A stretch of 64,000 nt of DNA from Tardiphaga alba (GTDB lineage Bacteria > Pseudomonadota > Alphaproteobacteria > Rhizobiales > Xanthobacteraceae): assembly GCF_018279705.1 (NCBI RefSeq), contig NZ_CP036498.1:2745001-2809000 (forward strand), read 5' to 3'. The notes under the pieces are model-generated. The model ran no database searches. It worked only from the letters and a program-made list of their open reading frames with translations, and was not told where the DNA came from. Each line of letters opens with the position of its first letter. The stretch's first letter is position 1. A program made the translations under genes and the position numbers. Below are positions 43,432 to 52,341 of this stretch, in pieces.

Positions 43432-44535
43432 TCACTTCAACGCATCCGAGATCAGCTTGAATTTCTGGATGCGTTTTCCAGTGTCGACTTCGGCCGTATA
43501 GACGTTGCCCTTGGCATCGACGGCCATGGCGTGAATCCAGTGGAATTGACCGGCATTGCGGCCGCTACGGCCGAGCGTGCCGACGACCTTGCCGTCGTCG
43601 CGATTGATGACGCGGATTTCGTTGTTCTCGCCGTCCGCCGTCAGCAACCAGGTCTGTTTCGGATCAGGCCACACGGCGATGTCCCACACTGCGCCATTGC
43701 CGAGCGTGGCTTTCTCGTAGAACCACTCCTTCACGAAGGAGCCGTCCTTCTTGAACACCTGCACGCGGTTGTTGATGCGGTCGCAGACATAGACCAGGCC
43801 GTCGCTGGCGATCTTCACGCAGTGGACGGGATTGGCGAATTGCTGCGACACTGGCGCGTTGGGATCATAGGGCGCCTGCTTGTCGTCATTAGGCTTGTTG
43901 CCATAGGCGCCCCAGTGCCGCTTATAGGCGCCGGTATTGGTATCGAACACGATGACGCGGCGATTGCCGTAGCCGTCGGCGACATAGATTTCGTTCGCAT
44001 CCTTGTCGATGGCGGTCTCGGCGGGCTTGCCGAGTTGCGTCGTATCGTTGCTGCCCTTGCTCGGCGCGATCTTGCCGATCTGCATCACGAACTTGCCGTC
44101 GAGGGTGAATTTGAGGATCGCATTGTCGTTCGCTTCATTGCCGCCGATCCAGACAAAACCGTCGTCGCTGACCTCGATGCCATGCTCGCGGCCGACCCAT
44201 TCATAGCCTTCGCCGGGGCCGCCCCAGGAACGGAGCAGATTGCCCTCGGCGTCGAATTCGAGCACCGGCGGCGCGGCGATACAGCATTTCGAGCGCGGCG
44301 GATTGAGCGAGGCGCCTTTCTCGTCATCGGTGAGCGATTTCGGGCGTTGGATCACCCAGACATGGCCGTTCTTGTCGGTGGTGATGCCGCCGACCTGGCC
44401 GAGGATCCAGTTATTGGGAAGCGGCTTTGGCCACGAGACTTCGACTTCGAAGCGGGGAATGTCGGCGGCGCGGGCGGAAAAGGCGGCGAGGGTGAGTGTT
44501 GCAGCAAGTGCGAACATGCGCAGGCGTGACGCCAT
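43432..44535 (-). CDS. Exported NHL-repeat (six-bladed beta-propeller) protein
   Basis: 367 residues with signal peptide (ALAATLTLAAFSARAADIP). Repeated blade motifs of NHL type are visible: GGITTDKNGHVWVIQR, HGIEVSDDGFVWIGG, TAIDKDANEIYVADGYGNRRVIVFD, CVKIASDGLVYVCDRINNRVQVF and AMAVDAKGNVYTAEVDTGKRIQKF. Similar proteins are labelled peptidylglycine alpha-amidating lyase-like, but catalytic identity here is not shown. A long open frame on the opposite strand is a shadow. No operon partner. Confidence 0.85.
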   Translation of the reverse strand: MASRLRMFALAATLTLAAFSARAADIPRFEVEVSWPKPLPNNWILGQVGGITTDKNGHVWVIQRPKSLTDDEKGASLNPPRSKCCIAAPPVLEFDAEGNLLRSWGGPGEGYEWVGREHGIEVSDDGFVWIGGNEANDNAILKFTLDGKFVMQIGKIAPSKGSNDTTQLGKPAETAIDKDANEIYVADGYGNRRVIVFDTNTGAYKRHWGAYGNKPNDDKQAPYDPNAPVSQQFANPVHCVKIASDGLVYVCDRINNRVQVFKKDGSFVKEWFYEKATLGNGAVWDIAVWPDPKQTWLLTADGENNEIRVINRDDGKVVGTLGRSGRNAGQFHWIHAMAVDAKGNVYTAEVDTGKRIQKFKLISDALK

Positions 44536-44612
44536 GACGACCTCCCTGTGTGATGCGGGTTTGTCCCGCTTGGGAGGAAGTGTAGCTCGGATGGAGCGGA
44601 GTGCAATCGGGG

Positions 44613-44951
44613 TTATGCGTCTTGTACGCCTGCGTCTTCAAGCTCGCTGAAATTGGCGATGGTAACGCTGCCTTCTGGAAAGTGAGCGGTGATTTCAAGT
44701 GAGCCGCCCAAGGCTTCAATATAGCGCCGGAGGTTGCTCACATACATATCCGTGCGCCGTTCGAGTTTCGCCACGGCAGGCTGGCCAACCTTCAGTTCGC
44801 GCGCCAGCTCTTCCTGCGAACGTTGGCGCGCGTGACGTAACTCATGCAGTGCCATTTCCTTTTTCAAGCCATCGGCGCGCGCGGCGACACGCGCTTGACG
44901 CTCTGGCGAAAAGCCCTTGGTCAATTCCCTGAATGCGCGATGGCCGGCCAT
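44613..44951 (-). CDS. XRE-family antitoxin (HigA-like)
   Basis: 112 residues; helix-turn-helix RQRSQEELARELKVGQPAVAKLERRTDMYVSNLRRYIEALGGSLEITAHFP. Its ATG overlaps the toxin stop by one base (TAATG), giving tight coupling. The C-terminal part (GSVTIANFSELED) likely contacts the toxin. Toxin-first order resembles the other module at 29 kb, but the sequences are not close relatives. Confidence 0.88.
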   Translation of the reverse strand: MAGHRAFRELTKGFSPERQARVAARADGLKKEMALHELRHARQRSQEELARELKVGQPAVAKLERRTDMYVSNLRRYIEALGGSLEITAHFPEGSVTIANFSELEDAGVQDA

Positions 44952-45313
44952 TAGATCGACCCTTCCTTCTTCAGTTCTTGGAGATGCACGTCATACAGCT
45001 TGTCCGCGACTGGTAGCATCTCGGCGTAAAAACGATCTTTGCCGGTCTTGTCTCCGCCAATCAGCAGAATCGCGGAACGGCGTGGGTCGAATGCGTAAAA
45101 AATCCGAAGCGGTCGGCCGCCGCTCTGTACGCGTAGCTCTCGCATATGAGTGTGTCGGGAGCCTCCGATGCCGGACGAGTACGGAAACGGCAACTTTGGC
45201 CCGCGCTCTGCGAGGAGCATGACTGAAGCAGTGACATCGTCCTGAGCGGATTCGCTGAGAGTGCTCCAGAAATCTCTCGCGAATTCGTCAGTATATTCGA
45301 CGTTCCAGCTCAT
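44951..45313 (-). CDS. RelE/HigB-superfamily toxin (Gp49-like)
   Basis: 120 residues from ATG 45313 (MSWNVEYTDEFARDFWSTLSE); an upstream in-frame ATG at 45328 lies inside the operator palindrome. The GIGGSRHTHMRELRVQSGGRPLRIFYAFDPRRSAILLIGGDKTGKDRFY segment is the usual core of phage-derived Gp49/HigB-like toxins, with the catalytic-type Arg and Lys residues. Predicted translation-inhibiting RNase neutralised by the downstream antitoxin. Confidence 0.88.
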   Translation of the reverse strand: MSWNVEYTDEFARDFWSTLSESAQDDVTASVMLLAERGPKLPFPYSSGIGGSRHTHMRELRVQSGGRPLRIFYAFDPRRSAILLIGGDKTGKDRFYAEMLPVADKLYDVHLQELKKEGSI

Positions 45314-45321
45314 GGCAGGAT

Positions 45322-45337
45322 ATTCCATAAATGGAAT
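45322..45337 (-). promoter_or_regulatory. Operator palindrome of the second toxin-antitoxin module
   Basis: ATTCCAT-AA-ATGGAAT is a perfect 16-bp palindrome 8 bp before ATG 45313. On the minus strand TTGGCA and TATCCT flank it with a 17-bp gap, a plausible promoter whose spacer is the operator, though the implied start would be unusually close to the ATG. Confidence 0.6.
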
Positions 45338-45396
45338 GTTGCCAATAATTATTCCACGGGCGGTGTGAGGGTCGCAACACGCACTGCGTGTAGATC

Positions 45397-46140
45397 TTAC
45401 GACGGCGCGTGAAAATCCATCACCTTACCGGTATTGTAGTCCACGAACTTGCCCGTCTCCGTCCATGACGGCAGGCATAGCGGCACGATCGCCTCGGCGG
45501 CCTGTGCCGGTGTGTCGAGGGTTTCCGGATCTTCGCCGGGCATCACGATGGCGCGCATATGGGTGCGGATCGGGCCGGGATTGAACAGGTTGACCCGCAG
45601 CGGCGTGGTGGCGGTCTCGTTGGCCCAGACGCGCACCAGCGCTTCCAGCGCGGCCTTGGAGGCGGCATACGGGCCGCGATAGGCTGAGGCCTTGTTGGCG
45701 GTGCCGGATGTCACGAAAACCGCGCGGCCGGCATCGGACTGCTGCAGCAGCGGCTCCATGCAGCGGATCAGCTGGAAGTTCGCATTGACGTTGACGTCCA
45801 TGGTCTCGTTCCAGGATTTCGGTTCGACATGGCCGAGCGGCGAGGACGCACCGGCGACGCCGGCATTGCCGATCAGGATGTCGATCTTGCCGTGGCGCTC
45901 ATGCAGCGCGGCGCCGAGACGCGCGACGCCGTCCCAATCGGTAACGCTAAGCGGCACCAGCGTAGCGCTGCCGCCTTCCGCACTGATGGCGTCGTCGAGC
46001 TCTTCAAGGCCGCCTTGTGTGCGGGCCACGGCGATGACATGCGCGCCGGCCTTGGCGAGTGCGATGGCAGTCGCATAGCCGATGCCGCGCGAGGCGCCGG
46101 TGACGAGAGCGATACGGGAGGCGAGGGATTTTGTCGTCAT
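45397..46140 (-). CDS. Short-chain dehydrogenase/reductase (SDR)
   Basis: 247 residues, classical SDR. The NAD(P) site is VTGASRGIGYATAIAL, the structural NAG motif is IGNAGVAG, and the catalytic Ser-Tyr-Lys is in VTSGTANKASAYRGPYAASKAAL. The C-terminus (PGEDPETLDTPAQAAEAIVPLCLPSWTETGKFVDYNTG) resembles YciK-type reductases. Substrate unknown. Downstream of purF on the same strand, separated by a palindromic repeat. Confidence 0.88.
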   Translation of the reverse strand: MTTKSLASRIALVTGASRGIGYATAIALAKAGAHVIAVARTQGGLEELDDAISAEGGSATLVPLSVTDWDGVARLGAALHERHGKIDILIGNAGVAGASSPLGHVEPKSWNETMDVNVNANFQLIRCMEPLLQQSDAGRAVFVTSGTANKASAYRGPYAASKAALEALVRVWANETATTPLRVNLFNPGPIRTHMRAIVMPGEDPETLDTPAQAAEAIVPLCLPSWTETGKFVDYNTGKVMDFHAPS

Positions 46141-46150
46141 GATGCAGCTT

Positions 46151-46239
46151 CACTCCGCGCCCGGACTTGCTCCGGGCATCCACGTCTTTGTGAAGGGTTT
46201 TATAGACGTGGATGGCCGGGACAAGCCCGGCCATGACAG
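46151..46239. repeat. Intergenic palindromic repeat (GGCCGGGACAAGCCCGGCC family)
   Basis: CGCGCCCGGACTTGCTCCGG on the left, ATCCACGTCT and its complement AGACGTGGAT in the middle, and GGCCGGGACAAGCCCGGCC on the right. Related to 30081-30171. Confidence 0.7.
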
Positions 46240-46269
46240 TGATTGATCGCGATCAAAGAGCTTGGCGGC

Positions 46270-47761
46270 TCAGCTCGCCTCGGCCAGCAGCGACAGCTGG
46301 CGGGGTCGTCGATCTCGGTCATGTCGGTGAGCGGGGTCGGGTAGTCGCCGGTGAAGCAGTGGTCAGCGAATTTCGGCTGGGCCGGATTGCGGCCGGGCTC
46401 ACCCATGGCGCGGTAGATGCCGTCCACCGAGACGAAGGCCAGCGAATCCGCACCGATCAGTTCACGCATCTGCTCCAGCGAATGCGTGGCGGCCAGGAGG
46501 CCGGAGCGGTCGGGGTGTCGATGCCGTAATAATCGGGATGGGTGATCGGCGGCGATGCGATGCGGAAATGCACTTCCGTGGCGCCGGCATCGCGCATCAT
46601 CTTCACGATCTTCTTCGAGGTGGTGCCGCGCACCAGGCTGTCGTCGATCAGGATGATGCGCTTGCCGGCGATGGCCGCGCGGTTGGCCGAATGCTTCATG
46701 CGCACGCCGAGCTCGCGCACGCTCTGGGTCGGTTGGATGAAGGTGCGGCCCACATAGTGATTGCGGATGATGCCGAGTTCGAACGGGATGCCTGACTGGC
46801 GGGAATAACCGATCGCGGCGGGCACGCCTGAGTCAGGCACCGGCACGACCACATCGGCTTCCACATGCGTCTCGCGGGCGAGTTCTTCGCCCATGCGCTT
46901 GCGGGTGTCGTAGACGGAGCGGCCGTCATTGATCGAGTCCGGGCGCGCGAAATAGATATATTCGAAGATGCAGGGGCGCGGCGGCTGCGGTGCGAACGGC
47001 TTGTGGCTCTGCGCACCCTTGTCGTCGAACACGACGACTTCGCCGGGCTCGATGTCGCGGATGTATTTGGCGCCGATGATGTCGAGGGCGCAGGTTTCCG
47101 ATGCGAGGATCGGACAACCGTCGAGTTCACCAAGCACCAGCGGACGGATGCCGAGCGGATCGCGTGCGCCGACCAGCTTCTTGTTGGTGAGGGCGACCAG
47201 GGCATAGGCGCCTTCGATGGCGCGCAGGGCTTCGATATAGCGGTCGATGAAGGAGTTGCGCTTGGAATGCGCCACCAGATGCAGGATCACCTCGGTGTCG
47301 GTGGTCGACTGCATCATCGCGCCGTTCTTCACGAGCTCGCGGCGCAGCGTCAGGCCGTTGGTGAGGTTGCCGTTATGGGCGACGGCGAAGCCGCCTGCAT
47401 TCAGTTCTGCGAACAGCGGCTGCACATTGCGCAGGATGGTTTCGCCGGTGGTGGAATAACGGGTGTGGCCGATGGCGGCACTGCCGGGGAGGCGTTCGAT
47501 CACCTCGCGGCGGGAGAAGGTGTCGCCGACAAGACCGAGGCGGCGTTCGGAGTGGAAGCGACGGCCATCGAAGGCGACGATGCCGGCGGCTTCCTGACCG
47601 CGGTGCTGCAAGGCATGCAGGCCGAGCGCGGTGATGGCGGCGGCATCCGGATGACCGTAGATGCCGAATACGCCGCATTTCTCACGCAGCATGTCGCCGG
47701 AAAGATCGTCGTCCAGGTCGAAGCTGTTATGGGCTGCGCCGTCGTCGAAAGAGTTTTGCAT
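46270..47761 (-). CDS. purF: Amidophosphoribosyltransferase, broken by two 1-base contractions
   Basis: The first step of purine synthesis: PRPP plus glutamine to phosphoribosylamine. The N-terminal glutaminase domain has its catalytic Cys in [11 protein letters not shown] (residue 29, exposed after propeptide removal), then [14 protein letters not shown]; the PRTase domain has [18 protein letters not shown]. After [10 protein letters not shown] the frame is lost at a G4 run (46512-46515 as given). Adding one base restores [25 protein letters not shown] second loss at 46302-46305, once repaired, restores [10 protein letters not shown] and the stop at 46270. As given, translation would stop at 46457. 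The gene is essential for purine prototrophy, so sequencing error is likely. Confidence 0.9.
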
Positions 47762-47838
47762 CGGATGCACCGCGCCTCTGTTGTCGCGAGTCGTGCAACA
47801 CACGCACCCTCGCGCAGTCAGTTCAAGCTCGGGACGGG

Positions 47839-48468
47839 TCAGCGTCCCGCGGGTTTGTCGATCAGCTTCTTCATGCTGTCGCGTGCCGTCTTGGAATAGC
47901 CATCGTTTCCACCCGGAGCGTCCGGCGCCGCTTCCGTCGACTCGTCTTCAGGCTTGTTCTTCTTGAACTTCTTCAAAATGGTGTTTTCAGGGTCATCCGG
48001 CAAGAGCGACATCAGCCAGTTCCCGGTAGATTCCAGCACCACGCGCGATTTTGCACCGGTGACCCAATCCGGACGCTGCTTGTCCGGAACCAGCCAGGTG
48101 AAGAACAGAAAGGCGACGACCACGATCAGCATGCCGCGGGCAAGGCCGAACAGGAAACCGAGGGTGCGGTCCAGCGCGCCGATGCGCGAGTCCAGGATCA
48201 TGTCCGAGATGCGCACGGTGATGATGGAGACCACGATCAGCGTCAGCACGAACAGGCCGCCGATGGTGGCGGCGGTCGCGATGGTGTCGTTGGCGATATA
48301 GGATTTGGCGGAAGGAAGTACCTTCGGGAACGCGTAAAGCGTGACCAGGGCAGCGGCGCCCCAGGCGGCGATCGAGAGGATCTCGCGCATGAAGCCGCGC
48401 ACCATCGCGAGCAGGCCGGAGATCAGCATGACGCCGAGCAGGACAAGGTCGAGAATGGTAATCGGCAT
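47839..48468 (-). CDS. cvpA: CvpA family membrane protein
   Basis: 209 residues with four hydrophobic helices: ITILDLVLLGVMLISGLLAMVRGFMREILSIAAWGAAA, then TIGGLFVLTLIVVSIITVRISDMI and GFLFGLARGMLIVVVAFLFFTWLV. The family is required for colicin V production in E. coli and affects envelope integrity. A charged soluble tail (KKFKKNKPEDESTEAAPD) is typical of the alphaproteobacterial form. It precedes purF by about 80 bp on the same strand, as in many bacteria. Confidence 0.92.
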   Translation of the reverse strand: MPITILDLVLLGVMLISGLLAMVRGFMREILSIAAWGAAALVTLYAFPKVLPSAKSYIANDTIATAATIGGLFVLTLIVVSIITVRISDMILDSRIGALDRTLGFLFGLARGMLIVVVAFLFFTWLVPDKQRPDWVTGAKSRVVLESTGNWLMSLLPDDPENTILKKFKKNKPEDESTEAAPDAPGGNDGYSKTARDSMKKLIDKPAGR

Positions 48469-48693
48469 CGTCGGGTCTGGTCCGCTCGGTCAGAAAACGC
48501 GAATCGGCAGCAAAGCCGCCAGTTCAGGTGACGGTGATATGGCACGTCTCGCGAGAGCGGAAAACCGCCTGCGGGCCATGCCACACATCAATGTTCCGCT
48601 TCGGATGAAGAACCTGAACGAAGCGTTGCGCGATGGCCACGTTTTTCGCGCGTGTTTTCTATAGCCGGCTGCGTGCGCGAGGTCACGCAACCG

Positions 48694-50148
48694 TCACCCG
48701 TTGTCGCGGCGGAAACGAGCAGGGGCAGTGCTTTTCTCGCTCTGTGTGGTATTGCCGCCATCGCGCGCCGGTTTGACGCCGCGGGCGGCGATCTCGGCCA
48801 CCAGTGTCGTGAGATTGCCGACGCTGTTGAGCGTGAGGCCCGCATCGCCGCCGGGATCGCCGCGCGCAGCCTCCGGCAGCACCGCGCGACCGAAGCCGAG
48901 TTTTGCGGCCTCCTTCAGCCGTGCGGAGGTCTGCGCGACCGGGCGCACCGCGCCAGACAGCGAGATTTCACCGAAATAGACGGCATCGGTGGGCAAGGGC
49001 GCGTTGCAGAGCGAGGAGACGAGGGCGGCAGCCGCCGCCATGTCGGCCGCGGGCTCATTGATCCGCAGGCCGCCGGCGACGTTGAAGTAGACGTCGTAGC
49101 CGGAGAGTTTGACGCCGCAATGCGCCTCCAGCACCGCGAGCACCATCGAGAGGCGCGAACTATCCCAGCCGACCACGGCGCGCCGGGGGGTGCCGAGTGT
49201 CGTCGGGGCAACCAAAGCTTGCAACTCGACCAGCACGGGGCGGGTGCCCTCCATGCCGCCGAACACCGCGGTGCCGGGCGAGCCGAGATCGCGATCGGAC
49301 AGGAAGAGTTCGGACGGGTTCGAAACTTCGCGCAGGCCGAGCCCGGTCATCTCAAATACGCCGATCTCGTCGGTGGGGCCGAAACGGTTCTTCACGGCGC
49401 GCAGAATGCGGAACTGCTGCGAGCCTTCACCCTCGAAGGACATCACCGCATCGACCATATGCTCGACCACGCGCGGGCCGGCGATCTGGCCATCCTTGGT
49501 GACATGGCCCACCAGGATGATGGTGGCGCCGGTCTTCTTGGCGAAGCGAATGAGCGCCTGAGCGGAGGCGCGGACCTGGGTCACGGTGCCGGGCGCGGAT
49601 TCCACCGTGTCGGTCCACATGGTCTGGATCGAGTCGATCACGATCAGCCGCGGTACGGTGCCTTCGGAAAGCGTGGCGACGATGTCCTCCACCGAGGTCT
49701 CGGAGGCAAGCTGCACCGGCGCATCGGCGAGGCCGAGGCGGGCGGCGCGTAGCCGCACCTGTGCCACCGCTTCTTCACCGGAGATATAGACGACGCGGTG
49801 GCCGGCCTTGGCCATCATGGAGGTCGCCTGCGTCAGCAGCGTTGATTTGCCGATGCCGGGGTCACCGCCGATCAGGATAATGGAGCCGCGGACAAAACCG
49901 CCGCCGGTGACGCGGTCAAGTTCGCCCATGCCCGATGGAATACGCGGCGCGTCCTGGCTGCTGCCGGTCAGGCTTTCCAGATTAAAGGTGCGCCCCTTGC
50001 GCTTGGAGCGCGCCGAGACAGGGATCGCGGTGGCGCTGTCCTCGGCCGCCAGCGTATTCCACTCGCCGCACGCCTCGCACTTGCCCTGCCACTTGTTATA
50101 GGCAGCGCCGCAATTCTGGCAGACGAAAGAGGGGGCGGATTTGGCCAT
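48694..50148 (-). CDS. radA: DNA repair protein RadA (Sms)
   Basis: A 484-residue RecA-like ATPase that helps branch migration in recombination. The N-terminal zinc finger is CQNCGAAYNKWQGKCEACGEW, Walker A is GGDPGIGKST, and the RadA-specific KNRFGPTDEIGVF motif is present. The C-terminal Lon-protease-like domain lacks an active site, as usual (VDVYFNVAGGLRINEPAADMAAAAAL-type). Start ATG 50148. Upstream of cvpA and purF in the conserved order. Confidence 0.96.
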   Translation of the reverse strand: MAKSAPSFVCQNCGAAYNKWQGKCEACGEWNTLAAEDSATAIPVSARSKRKGRTFNLESLTGSSQDAPRIPSGMGELDRVTGGGFVRGSIILIGGDPGIGKSTLLTQATSMMAKAGHRVVYISGEEAVAQVRLRAARLGLADAPVQLASETSVEDIVATLSEGTVPRLIVIDSIQTMWTDTVESAPGTVTQVRASAQALIRFAKKTGATIILVGHVTKDGQIAGPRVVEHMVDAVMSFEGEGSQQFRILRAVKNRFGPTDEIGVFEMTGLGLREVSNPSELFLSDRDLGSPGTAVFGGMEGTRPVLVELQALVAPTTLGTPRRAVVGWDSSRLSMVLAVLEAHCGVKLSGYDVYFNVAGGLRINEPAADMAAAAALVSSLCNAPLPTDAVYFGEISLSGAVRPVAQTSARLKEAAKLGFGRAVLPEAARGDPGGDAGLTLNSVGNLTTLVAEIAARGVKPARDGGNTTQSEKSTAPARFRRDNG

Positions 50149-50312
50149 GGGATGGAATCGCTTCTGGGTGGGGCTTGCCGAACTCCCATTGTAGGCAAGA
50201 CGATGCCCTCCGTCGATCCCGTTTTGTTCTTTTTAAGCCGGTGCAGGCCTGATCGTCACGTCGATACGATCGAGGTCGGCCCGGGATACGCGGCGTCGAG
50301 AGAGATGGCCGC

Positions 50313-50843
50313 TTATTTGCCGAGACGCGGGCGTGGCCTCGGTCCATCGGCCAGGGCAACCACCACCAGGATTTCATCGGGTCGCGGCGCGTGGCCCACG
50401 GTGACGTCGATCGTGTCGATGAAGTCTAGTGCCCATGGGTCATCCTTGTGGCCGATCGGCACATTGATGGTCGCACCGACGGCACCGATGATCACATTGG
50501 AGGGGATGAGCGCCGCACCGCCGCCGATCGCTTCGCGCATCGGTTTGCCCATGCGGGGATGCAGCACGGCCGCACCATGTTCGATATCGCCGGAGGTGCC
50601 GACGATGGCGGCCTTGCCATAGCAGATGGCGGCGCCCGGCAACGCGGCGAGGGCTTCCTTCACCAGGAGAGCGCCGAGTTCGGCGCCGAATGGAAAGAGC
50701 TCGCTGACATCGTCGCGCGCGCTGCTCGCCAACGGATTGGCAACGACGGCGCAGGCTGCCACGCGCGTGGTGCGTGCGGTCGCATCGAGCCTGCCTTCGA
50801 CGTGCACACAATCCTTGATGATGGTGAGACGATGGATCTTCAT
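50313..50843 (-). CDS. Amino acid synthesis family protein (DUF1185)
   Basis: 176 residues. The family pattern DDVSELFPFGAELGALLVKEALAALPGAAICYGKAAIVGTSGDIEHGAAVLHPRMGKPMREAIGGGAALIPSN is complete. The 'amino acid synthesis' name comes from early annotation and the reaction is not established. Start ATG 50843. It stands alone between radA and a divergent secreted-protein gene. Confidence 0.82.
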   Translation of the reverse strand: MKIHRLTIIKDCVHVEGRLDATARTTRVAACAVVANPLASSARDDVSELFPFGAELGALLVKEALAALPGAAICYGKAAIVGTSGDIEHGAAVLHPRMGKPMREAIGGGAALIPSNVIIGAVGATINVPIGHKDDPWALDFIDTIDVTVGHAPRPDEILVVVALADGPRPRPRLGK

Positions 50844-51003
50844 TGCAACCCCATGAGCGGCTGCCAGCTGATTTCGCGATGCATCGTCATCTCTTCTTAA
50901 CGACGTTCGTCAAGGTAAATAACAACTCCGCGTTGACGGTTGGTGGTGCTCATTTAAGTCTGGCGTCCGAGAGTTTTCCAACTGGATTTCACGGGACCTG
51001 ATC

Positions 51004-51423
51004 ATGAAGAATTCAATTGCCGCTGCCATCGTTGCCGTCGCCGGTCTGGCGCTGCCGAGCGTTGCGTCTGCCGGTTGCTATAACTGCTACGCGCCGCCGC
51101 CGTGCACCACCTGCTATCAGCAGCAGGTGATCCCGCCGCAGTATCGCACGGTGGAGGAGACAGTGCAGGTGGCTCCGAGCCGCGTCGTTCGTCATCACCG
51201 TCCAGCACAGTATCGCACCGTGATGGTGCCGAAGACCGTGATGGTCGCGCCAGCCAGTGTCGACTATGAGCGCATCCCGGCGCAGTACGCGACCCAGCAG
51301 CGCACCGTGCAGGTGGCGCCGGCGCAGGTCTATTATCAGCCGGTGCAGACGGGCTGCGCGAGCTGCGGCCGCAACGGCTTCAATTTCGGCTTCGGCTCGG
51401 GCTACGGCGCTTACGGCTACTAA
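51004..51423 (+). CDS. Exported repeat protein, Cys- and Tyr-rich
   Basis: 139 residues with signal peptide (AAAIVAVAGLALPSVASA). The mature protein begins GCYNCYAPPPCTTCYQQQ, then has three variants of a QYRTV..TVQVAPS unit (near residues 46, 69 and 93) and ends GCASCGRNGFNFGFGSGYGAYGY. CxxC pairs at both ends suggest metal binding or disulfides. Probably periplasmic or envelope-associated. No named family, but similar small proteins occur in Bradyrhizobiaceae. Terminator immediately downstream. Confidence 0.75.
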   Translation: MKNSIAAAIVAVAGLALPSVASAGCYNCYAPPPCTTCYQQQVIPPQYRTVEETVQVAPSRVVRHHRPAQYRTVMVPKTVMVAPASVDYERIPAQYATQQRTVQVAPAQVYYQPVQTGCASCGRNGFNFGFGSGYGAYGY

Positions 51424-51448
51424 GCCAGCCGCGCTGTTATGAGTTTCG

Positions 51449-51479
51449 ATCGGCCGCCGCGAGGCGGCCGATTTGCTTT
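51449..51479 (+). terminator. Intrinsic terminator
   Basis: ATCGGCCGCC pairs with GGCGGCCGAT (10 bp) around a GCGA loop, followed by TTGCTTTTT. It lies 26 bp after the stop of the repeat protein. Confidence 0.88.
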
Positions 51480-51497
51480 TTGAGCTACGCGTCGATG

Positions 51498-52232
51498 TCA
51501 GATCACATGCAGGCCCGATAGCACCATGCTCGCGCCGGCGATCAGCATGATGCCGTCCATGATGCGGCGAAACGTTTCCACGCTCAGCTTCAGCACATAG
51601 CGCTTGGCGATAAAGGCGCCGAACATTAGCGAGGCACCAGCGATCAGGCCCTTCACCAGCACCGCCATGTCGAGCGCGCCGAAGCGCTGGAAGGTGATCG
51701 ATTTGCTGAGATACAGGCCGAGCGAACTCGCGGCCTCGGTGGCGAGGAAAGCGCCCTTGGCGAGGCCGTAAAACAAAAATAGCGGCACGCTGAGCGGACC
51801 GCTGGAGACGACGATGCCGGTGAGATAGCCGATGACCGCGCCGCCGAGCGCGAGCTGCCACAGGCCGATGGTGAAGGAGCGTTTCGCCAGCCAGTGCCGC
51901 AGCGGCACCATGGCGATGAAGAACACGCCGATGGTGAGATCGACCGCCTGCGACGGCAGCACCAGCAGCGTGCGGGCGCCGAGGGCGGCGGCCGGAATGC
52001 CGGTGAGCGAATAGGCCAGCGTGGCGCGCCAGTCGATCTCGCGCCACCACGCCATGATGCGCGAGAGATTGGCCATCACGGCCGCGACAGCCATGATCGG
52101 TACCGCTTCCTTCGGCCCGAATTCATAGATCAGCACCGGCATCAGCATGATCGACGAACCGGTGCCGACGATGCCGGAAATGGTGCCGGCCAAAAGGCCA
52201 ACGGCGCAGACGAAGATGAAGCTGCTGATCAA
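51498..52232 (-). CDS. TauE/SafE-family sulfite/organosulfonate exporter
   Basis: 244 residues with about seven to eight membrane helices in two repeats, each opening with a Gly-rich motif: GLLAGTISGIVGTGSSIMLMPVLIYEFGPKEAV and GYLTGIVVSSGPLSVPLFLFYGLAKGAFLATEAASSL. The family exports sulfite, sulfonates or related anions; the actual substrate is unknown. It lies downstream of alr on the same strand with a 109-bp gap. Confidence 0.88.
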   Translation of the reverse strand: MISSFIFVCAVGLLAGTISGIVGTGSSIMLMPVLIYEFGPKEAVPIMAVAAVMANLSRIMAWWREIDWRATLAYSLTGIPAAALGARTLLVLPSQAVDLTIGVFFIAMVPLRHWLAKRSFTIGLWQLALGGAVIGYLTGIVVSSGPLSVPLFLFYGLAKGAFLATEAASSLGLYLSKSITFQRFGALDMAVLVKGLIAGASLMFGAFIAKRYVLKLSVETFRRIMDGIMLIAGASMVLSGLHVI

Positions 52233-52341
52233 CGCCGTGCGTCCCTGAGCGAATCTCGATTGCTCTTAGTCTGCCTCTGTCGCGGCACGTCCAACAGCGT
52301 TATCCAGCGCCAAGCGGACGTCATTCAACGCAAGCGCAGCG

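Noticed and set aside
43288..44529. A 413-codon plus-strand open frame opposite the NHL-repeat protein
   Set aside because: The minus strand shows a signal peptide and regular propeller blades; the plus frame has no recognisable domain.
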